From the NCBI GenBank assembly GCA_020722405.1, contig DYKW01000073.1, forward strand, positions 1 to 8,234: a DNA stretch of 8,234 nt, given 5' to 3'. This DNA comes from Anaerolinea thermophila (GTDB lineage: Bacteria; Chloroflexota; Anaerolineae; Anaerolineales; DRKV01). The notes beneath the pieces were generated by a model, which did no database searches, had not been told where the DNA came from, and saw only the letters and a list, made by a program, of their open reading frames with translations. The translations under genes were made by a program, and so were the position numbers. Below, one piece after another: positions 3,993-8,234 of the stretch. Position 1 is the stretch's first letter, and every line of letters begins with the position of its first letter.

Positions 3993-5396
3993 ATGAAGAA
4001 AATTCTCACCTGGATTATCGTGATTGCCGTGTTGGCTGGTGGTGTTTACGCTTACAGGCAATATAAACTGAAAAACGCACAAGATGTTGTTGCCTCATAC
4101 CAGACCGAGCCGGCAAAGCGCGGCGCGTTGACGGCCACCATTGGCGCTACCGGTAGCGTGCGTGCCAACCAGACGGCCACCCTAAACTGGCAAACGACCG
4201 GCACGGTTGCGCAAGTGTTGGCGGATGTGGGGGATGTGGTTCCTAAGGGGCAGGAATTGGCAACGCTGGAGCAAACCTCACTGCCGCAGAACATCATCCT
4301 GGCACAGGCCGACCTGGTGAACGCCCAGAAAGCGTTAGACGATCTATACAAACCGCCGAGTGAATTGGCGATTGCCCAGGCACAACAGGCGATTGCCGAT
4401 GCCCAGAAAGCCGTTGACCAGGCGCAAAAGCGGCTGAATAGTTTAACCTCCAATGCTCGCCAGGTGGATATCGACGATGCCAAGGCAACCGTTGTGATGG
4501 CGCAAGATAAGTTGAAGAAGGCACAGGACAGATTCGAACCCTATGCCAACAAGCCCGAAGACAACCTCCAACGTGCTTACTTCCAGAGTTTACTGGCCCA
4601 GGCACAACGGGAGTACGAGAATGCTGTGGCGCGCTTGAACAACCTGTTGGGAAGCGCCAATGAAATTGATTTAAGTGTAGCGCAAGCTAACTTGGAAACC
4701 GCCAAAGCCCAATTGGCGGATGCGCAGCAGGCCTATGAAGATTTGCTGGCCGGCCCCAGCGAAGATGATATTGCCGTAGCCGAAGCGCGCATCGCGGCCG
4801 CCCAGGCGACTTTGAATATGGCACACGTCACGGCCCCCTTCGACGCTACGGTTACGGAAGTACACATCAAACCCGGGGATCAAGTGTCCCCTGGGGCGCC
4901 GGCTTTTCGGCTGGATGATCTCTCGCATTTGCTAGTGGATGTGCAAATTTCCGAGGTGGACATCAACCGTGTAAAGGTCGGCCAAAAGGTAATCATCTCC
5001 TTCGATGCGATTTTGGGGAAGGAGTACCAGGGTGAGGTGGTATCCGTTCCGCCGGTGGGACAAATCGTGCAGGGCGTAGTGAACTTCGATGTGACGGTGG
5101 AATTGTTGGATGCCGACGAGGACGTTTTGCCTGGGATGACGTCCGCGGTCAATATCGTGGTCAGCGAATTGCAAGATGCCTTGCTGGTGCCCAATAGGGC
5201 TGTCCGCTTCTACGAAGGGAAACGAGTGGTCTATGTTTTGAAAAATGGGCAAATCGAACCCGTGGCGATTACGCTGGGCGCTTCTTCCGAGACCTACAGC
5301 GAAGTGCTGGAGGGCGATTTGCAGGTTGGGGATGCCATCGTGCTTAATCCGCCGGTGCAATTCAACCAACAGGGTGGGCCGCCCTTTGGGAGGTAA
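3993..5396 (+). CDS. HlyD/MacA-like membrane fusion (adaptor) protein of an ABC transporter
   Basis: This 467-residue protein has MKK followed by one hydrophobic segment (about 4-20), which anchors it in the cytoplasmic membrane with the rest outside. A split biotinyl-lipoyl-like domain covers about 43-97 (ATGSVRANQTATLNWQTTGTVAQV) and 279-310 (TAPFDATVTEVHIKPGDQVSPG). Between its halves lies a long Ala/Gln-rich coiled coil (about 98-278) with repeated heptads. Beta-barrel and membrane-proximal domains follow (about 311-450), and the tail is rich in Pro, Gly and Gln. The architecture matches MacA and YknX. The protein should link the ABC complex encoded by the next two genes to its substrate or to the cell surface. 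If the host has a single membrane there would be no TolC partner, and the role would resemble YknX. It is the first gene of a three-gene operon. The substrate is not predictable. Confidence 0.88.
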   Translation: MKKILTWIIVIAVLAGGVYAYRQYKLKNAQDVVASYQTEPAKRGALTATIGATGSVRANQTATLNWQTTGTVAQVLADVGDVVPKGQELATLEQTSLPQNIILAQADLVNAQKALDDLYKPPSELAIAQAQQAIADAQKAVDQAQKRLNSLTSNARQVDIDDAKATVVMAQDKLKKAQDRFEPYANKPEDNLQRAYFQSLLAQAQREYENAVARLNNLLGSANEIDLSVAQANLETAKAQLADAQQAYEDLLAGPSEDDIAVAEARIAAAQATLNMAHVTAPFDATVTEVHIKPGDQVSPGAPAFRLDDLSHLLVDVQISEVDINRVKVGQKVIISFDAILGKEYQGEVVSVPPVGQIVQGVVNFDVTVELLDADEDVLPGMTSAVNIVVSELQDALLVPNRAVRFYEGKRVVYVLKNGQIEPVAITLGASSETYSEVLEGDLQVGDAIVLNPPVQFNQQGGPPFGR

Positions 5397-5398
5397 GC

Positions 5399-6079
5399 AT
5401 GGATGATTACGTTGTCGTTGCCAAAGACCTGACGAAGGTTTACCAGATGGGTGAGGTGGCTGTCCACGCCCTACGTGGTCTCTCGCTCACCATTTCTCGC
5501 GGGGAAGTGGTGGCCATTATGGGCCCGTCCGGCTCGGGAAAATCCACGTTGATGAACATCCTGGGGTGCCTTGACCGCCCAACCGGCGGAGAATATACCC
5601 TGGATGGAGAGAGAGTGGCAGACCTGAGCGATGATCAACTGGCGGATGTCCGCAACCGTAAGGTTGGCTTCGTTTTTCAGAGTTTCAACCTTCTGCCACG
5701 GGCTACTGCCCTCGTCAATGTGGAACTTCCTATGCGCTACGCTGGAGTGACGCGCGGGCGCAAGACACGCGCGGCCGAGGCGCTACAGGCTGTTGGGCTA
5801 GGCGACCGCTTATACCATCGCCCGAATGAACTTTCCGGTGGACAGCAGCAACGTGTGGCCATTGCCCGCGCGCTGGTGAACAACCCGGCCATCATCATGG
5901 CCGATGAGCCGACCGGCAACCTGGATACTCGCTCTGGGGAAGAAGTCATGGAGTTGCTGCTCAACCTGAATAAGGGACGCGGCACGACGCTCATCATTGT
6001 GACCCATGATCCAGAAGTGGCCGAGCATGCACAGCGCGTGATTCATGTCCGTGATGGTGTCGTGGAGAAGGTAACATGA
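5399..6079 (+). CDS. ABC transporter ATP-binding protein (MacB/LolD type)
   Basis: This 226-residue cytoplasmic ATPase has every expected motif: Walker A GPSGSGKST (42-50), Q-loop Q94 in FVFQSFNLLP, signature LSGGQQQRVAIARAL (145-159), Walker B IIMADE (165-170) with catalytic E170, D-loop GNLD (173-176), and H-loop H203 in VTHD. The N-terminal VYQMGEVAVHALRGLSL and the LSDDQLADVRNRKVGFVFQ stretch are typical of the LolD/MacB/FtsE-like group that works with type VII-fold permeases. It begins 2 nt after the adaptor stop, with GGGAGG (5388-5393) inside the end of that gene, and overlaps the permease by 4 nt. Translation of the three proteins is therefore probably coupled. ATPase and permease are separate here, whereas E. 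coli MacB has them fused. ATP hydrolysis would drive movements of the permease dimer. Confidence 0.95.
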   Translation: MDDYVVVAKDLTKVYQMGEVAVHALRGLSLTISRGEVVAIMGPSGSGKSTLMNILGCLDRPTGGEYTLDGERVADLSDDQLADVRNRKVGFVFQSFNLLPRATALVNVELPMRYAGVTRGRKTRAAEALQAVGLGDRLYHRPNELSGGQQQRVAIARALVNNPAIIMADEPTGNLDTRSGEEVMELLLNLNKGRGTTLIIVTHDPEVAEHAQRVIHVRDGVVEKVT

Positions 6080-7302
6080 AGATTCTACAGGCTTTTCTGG
6101 ATGCTTTGCAGAGTTTGGCAGCCAATAAATTGCGTTCCGGTCTGACCATTTTGGGCATTGTGATTGGGGTGGCAGCCGTGATTGCAATGGTCTCCATTGG
6201 CCGCGGGGTGCAAAACTCAATTACCGGTTCTATTCAGGGCATTGGTACCAATCTGTTGTTTGTGTTCCGCGGCGGTGACGAAAATGTGCGCAACCCGAAG
6301 CATCTGACGTTAGAAGATGCCCAAGCAATCGCTGACCCCTTTGCGGCCCCTTCGGTAGCGGGGGTGGCTCCCCTGTTGCAGGGCAATGCAGAAGTGACTT
6401 ATGGGCGAGAAGGCACCGTCACTTCGCTGGTTGGTGTGACGCCGGATTACGCGCCGGTGCGCAACGTTGCGTTGACAGAAGGGTCTTTCATCACACAGGA
6501 GCACATCTTTGGCCGCTCGTCGGTGGCGATTTTAGGCCCAGAGACCGCCGATACCCTATTTGGCCGGCACGAGGGCGTGGTTGGAGAAACCATCCGCATC
6601 GAGGGCCAACCTTTTCGGGTGATTGGTGTGCTTACACCGGAAGGCGGCTCGGCGTTTGGCAGCCAGGATGACCGTGTCCTGATCCCAATGACCACCGCAC
6701 AAACACGCCTTATCCGGCGCAGCGGGCAAAACCGTGTAGACATCATCATCGTGCAAGCCGGCAACGCTGAGAGCGTACCGACGGCCGTCGAAGAAATTTC
6801 GCAGATTTTACGTACCCGCCATCGCACCGCCATCGGCGCAGATGACTTTACCGTGCTTACCCAGCAAGACTTTCTGGATACCGCCAAGGTCATTACCAAC
6901 GTGTTGACCATCTTTTTGGGTGGGATCGCGGCCATTTCCTTGCTGGTCGGTGGTATCGGCATTATGAACATCATGTTAGTCTCGGTAACCGAACGCACGC
7001 GCGAAATTGGCTTGCGCAAAGCATTGGGCGCGCGCAAGAGCGATATCTTGATTCAGTTTTTGACCGAATCTTCAGTGCTCAGCCTGGTGGGCGGCATCAT
7101 TGGTATCTTGTTGGGTTGGGGTATTGCTATTGCCGTGGGGCAAATTGCGGCCGCCAACGACGCGCCCATTGATCCAACCATCGGGCTGGATGTGATTTTG
7201 ATGGCCACGCTGTTTTCTACGGCGGTGGGGCTGTTCTTTGGCTTGTATCCTGCCAATCGGGCGGCCAATCTTGAGCCGGTAGAAGCCTTGCGCTACGAAT
7301 AA
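6076..7302 (+). CDS. MacB-like ABC transporter permease (FtsX/MacB fold)
   Basis: This 408-residue membrane protein has four predicted membrane segments: TM1 about 22-42, TM2 about 274-299, TM3 about 331-357 and TM4 about 371-391. A large extracytoplasmic MacB_PCD-type domain (about 45-270) lies between TM1 and TM2. The cytoplasmic stretch ERTREIGLRKALGAR (307-321) is the conserved loop of FtsX-domain permeases that contacts the ATPase. The end, FGLYPANRAANLEPVEALRYE, is a family hallmark. It should dimerise with two copies of the upstream ATPase and bind the adaptor through its outer domain, moving substrates on the outer face by mechanical coupling rather than through a pore. It overlaps the ATPase gene by ATGA, with GGAG (6064-6067) upstream. 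Known relatives export macrolides, peptides or lipoprotein-like substrates; nothing here tells which. No clear terminator follows it. Confidence 0.94.
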   Translation: MKILQAFLDALQSLAANKLRSGLTILGIVIGVAAVIAMVSIGRGVQNSITGSIQGIGTNLLFVFRGGDENVRNPKHLTLEDAQAIADPFAAPSVAGVAPLLQGNAEVTYGREGTVTSLVGVTPDYAPVRNVALTEGSFITQEHIFGRSSVAILGPETADTLFGRHEGVVGETIRIEGQPFRVIGVLTPEGGSAFGSQDDRVLIPMTTAQTRLIRRSGQNRVDIIIVQAGNAESVPTAVEEISQILRTRHRTAIGADDFTVLTQQDFLDTAKVITNVLTIFLGGIAAISLLVGGIGIMNIMLVSVTERTREIGLRKALGARKSDILIQFLTESSVLSLVGGIIGILLGWGIAIAVGQIAAANDAPIDPTIGLDVILMATLFSTAVGLFFGLYPANRAANLEPVEALRYE

Positions 7303-7442
7303 TCTTTTCATCGCTTGTTGGGGTGACCGGTGTGGTTGCCCCAATACCCCCTGATTTTGCACGTGGGTTTGAGACGCCCTATCAACCGAACCCTACGGAT
7401 GACGCCTGCCTGGCGTTGATTGAATCTCTGGGGCGTGAGGGC
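7303..7442. other. Convergent intergenic gap with weak hairpins
   Basis: The gap lies between the permease and the convergent YkgJ-like gene. TTGGGG (7318-7323) and CCCCAA (7339-7344) form a 6-bp stem with a 15-nt loop. ACGCC (7402-7406) and GGCGT (7412-7416) form a 5-bp stem. Neither is followed by a T tract on either strand, so no confident terminator is present. A plus-strand frame of 55 codons opens at GTG 7323 and ends at 7490, running 48 nt into the opposite gene. It has no ribosome site and resembles no protein I know. Confidence 0.35.
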
Positions 7443-8033
7443 TTAACCGTCGGACGGGGGGAGGCCGTCCAACCCCAGGGTGGCGCGTAACCTTTGGTAG
7501 TGCGCGCCACCCAAAAGGTAGTGTAGTTCCGGCGCGAAGATTTCCACCAGGGGGTGTGGGGTTTCATCGGGGCGCAGACAACTTCCGGGTTCATCCAATA
7601 GTGAATGGGTGTCATCAAGCGTGATTTCGCCGCGTTCGTTCAAGTCCAGAGGGTGCAGAATGCAATAAAAGGGCTTGAAGCGCCAGGGGTGCAGGCCCAG
7701 CGCCTCTCCGGCCACCTGCAGGGCGCATTTGTAATCCGCGCGCAGGAAAATGCAGGCTGTGCCGCCGTAGTGCGCCGGGGCTTCGACCACCCGGGTGTGC
7801 ACCACTTCTTTGCTGGGGGTGAAGGGATCGGTCTCACGTTCGTCGGTGAACCACATTTGTGGGTCGCGCGCCGAGGGGGGCATGTGGGGCGCGATTTGTT
7901 CGGCATGTGCCAGGATGTCTTGTGCTTCAGCACGGTCGGCCCACACACCATACAGGCAGCAAGCCGCGCGGCATTCTGATAGATGGCAGCGACGCATGGG
8001 TTCAGAGGCCAGTAGACGAGGGGTGTATTCCAT
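7443..8033 (-). CDS. Cysteine-rich YkgJ-like putative metal-binding protein
   Basis: This is a 196-residue cytosolic protein. Counting from M1 at 8033, conserved-looking cysteines are C16, C21, C25 and C26 (in CHLSECRAACCLYG), C94 and C103 (CIFLRADYKC), C124 (FYCILHPLDL) and C152 (GSCLR). A CxxxxCxxxCC-type start plus later single cysteines, including one in a KPFYCILHP context, fits the YkgJ/DUF3109-like zinc- or iron-chelating family, whose function is unknown. The frame is open to 8123, but the added 30 residues are Pro/Ser/Arg-rich and low in family-like sequence. The start at 8033 was chosen because an extended -10 element at 8049-8041 places transcription initiation at about this codon; no Shine-Dalgarno sequence is seen. 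It is convergent with the permease gene and downstream of the GxxExxY gene end. The family call is moderate; the role is unknown. Confidence 0.72.
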   Translation of the reverse strand: MEYTPRLLASEPMRRCHLSECRAACCLYGVWADRAEAQDILAHAEQIAPHMPPSARDPQMWFTDERETDPFTPSKEVVHTRVVEAPAHYGGTACIFLRADYKCALQVAGEALGLHPWRFKPFYCILHPLDLNERGEITLDDTHSLLDEPGSCLRPDETPHPLVEIFAPELHYLLGGAHYQRLRATLGLDGLPPSDG

Positions 8034-8040
8034 GGCGCGC

Positions 8041-8049
8041 ATTGTATCA
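8041..8049 (-). promoter_or_regulatory. Extended -10 promoter giving a leaderless YkgJ-like mRNA
   Basis: Read on the minus strand, TGATACAAT (8049-8041) is TGn followed by TACAAT, 5 of 6 to the -10 consensus. Initiation 6-8 nt beyond it falls at 8035-8033, that is, at or next to the A of ATG 8033. No ribosome binding site precedes that ATG, which agrees with leaderless translation. An in-frame ATG at 8042 overlaps the -10 itself and could not be used from this promoter. Confidence 0.5.
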
Positions 8050-8132
8050 CGATTCAAATTCGACCGTCCCAGATTCGATGTGCTGGGGATTGGCGAAACC
8101 GGCGGATGGCGACGTTGATCCACGGTATCTGT

Positions 8133-8234
8133 TTACCGCAGAACCCGCGGAGAACGCAGAGAATCTGGAAAGTCATTTGCCACCCGGCGAATGCCATCCT
8201 TCAGGACCCTGACATTGAAGTTGATCAGCAAGCC
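8133..8234 (-). CDS. GxxExxY-family protein, C-terminal 33 residues (partial)
   Basis: Reading the minus strand from the window edge gives 33 codons and a TAA stop (8135-8133). The peptide begins GLLINFNVRVLKDGIRRV and ends NDFPDSLRSPRVLR. GLLINF followed by KDGIRR is the well-known C-terminal signature of GxxExxY proteins (TIGR04256, PDDEXK_3 nuclease-like fold), small proteins of about 125-140 residues of unknown function, often present in many copies per genome. The start and the GxxExxY motif itself lie outside the window. The last codons are made of a 9-bp repeat (8137-8163). The YkgJ-like gene follows on the same strand after 99 bp but seems to have its own promoter. No terminator is seen in between. 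Confidence 0.85.
   Translation of the reverse strand, partial: GLLINFNVRVLKDGIRRVANDFPDSLRSPRVLR
8137..8163. repeat. Three tandem 9-bp repeats at the GxxExxY gene end
   Basis: On the plus strand CGCAGAACC (8137-8145), CGCGGAGAA (8146-8154) and CGCAGAGAA (8155-8163) repeat in exact 9-bp register. On the coding (minus) strand they give the three-residue-periodic tail SLR-SPR-VLR. Oligomers of CGCAGAGAA type are common scattered repeats in environmental bacterial genomes, and they frequently form the 3' end of genes of this family. Confidence 0.7.

Noticed and set aside
7795..8118. Plus-strand frame ending in RFDVLGIGET, reminiscent of the start of a PfkB-type sugar kinase
   Set aside because: It is antisense to the YkgJ-like gene and stops a few codons after the resemblance. 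No kinase motifs follow in any frame.
8034..8123. N-terminal extension of the YkgJ-like protein by 30 codons
   Set aside because: The sequence is low in family-like character, has no ribosome site, and contains the predicted -10 promoter.
8191..8234. Plus-strand ATG with hydrophobic codons (MPSFRTLTLKLIS), like a sensor kinase start
   Set aside because: The opposite strand encodes the GxxExxY C-terminus with family-specific motifs, and there is no ribosome site on the plus strand.

Overview
This window looks like chromosomal DNA of a non-model bacterium, most likely Chloroflexota (an Anaerolineae-type lineage). That assignment is inference. It rests on an actinobacterial/Chloroflexi-type polyphosphate glucokinase, a GxxExxY-family gene end, a palindromic repeat of the GTCATTGCGAG type, and a MacA/MacB-like transporter whose ATPase and permease are separate genes. 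No rRNA, tRNA, CRISPR array, transposase or phage gene is visible.

Left part (1-1784): a short non-coding leader with inverted repeats and a possible extended -10 promoter precedes a RidA-family gene (238-642). A polyphosphate-type ROK glucokinase, ppgK (713-1471), follows on the same strand with a 70-bp gap and no visible terminator, so the two are probably co-transcribed. Downstream of ppgK lie a perfect hairpin over the stop codon, three tandem GGAGG units, two long adjacent stem-loops, and a strong bidirectional terminator shared with the convergent gene. This 313-bp stretch encodes no convincing protein and is the best candidate in the window for an undescribed structured RNA.

Middle (1785-3992): a minus-strand gene encodes a GltD-type oxidoreductase with two predicted [4Fe-4S] clusters, FAD and NAD(P)H sites, and a recognisable promoter. 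No glutamate synthase large subunit is next to it. A 747-bp intergenic region then separates it from a divergent operon. It carries a 14-bp palindrome, a GC-rich hairpin, a TATAAT box and an 87-bp dispersed-type palindromic repeat.

Right part (3993-8234): three tightly packed plus-strand genes form one operon. They encode a membrane-anchored HlyD/MacA-like adaptor with a long coiled coil, an ABC ATPase (2-nt gap), and a MacB-like permease (4-nt ATGA overlap). Together they should form one ATP-driven export or envelope mechanotransmission complex; the substrate cannot be read from sequence. A convergent minus-strand gene encodes a cysteine-rich YkgJ-like protein, apparently made from a leaderless mRNA. 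At the right edge are the last 33 codons of a minus-strand GxxExxY-family gene.

Most of the window is ordinary metabolism and transport. The observations most worth checking are the structured intergenic element at 1506-1766, the leaderless start at 8033, the partial GxxExxY gene, and the repeat inside the transporter leader.
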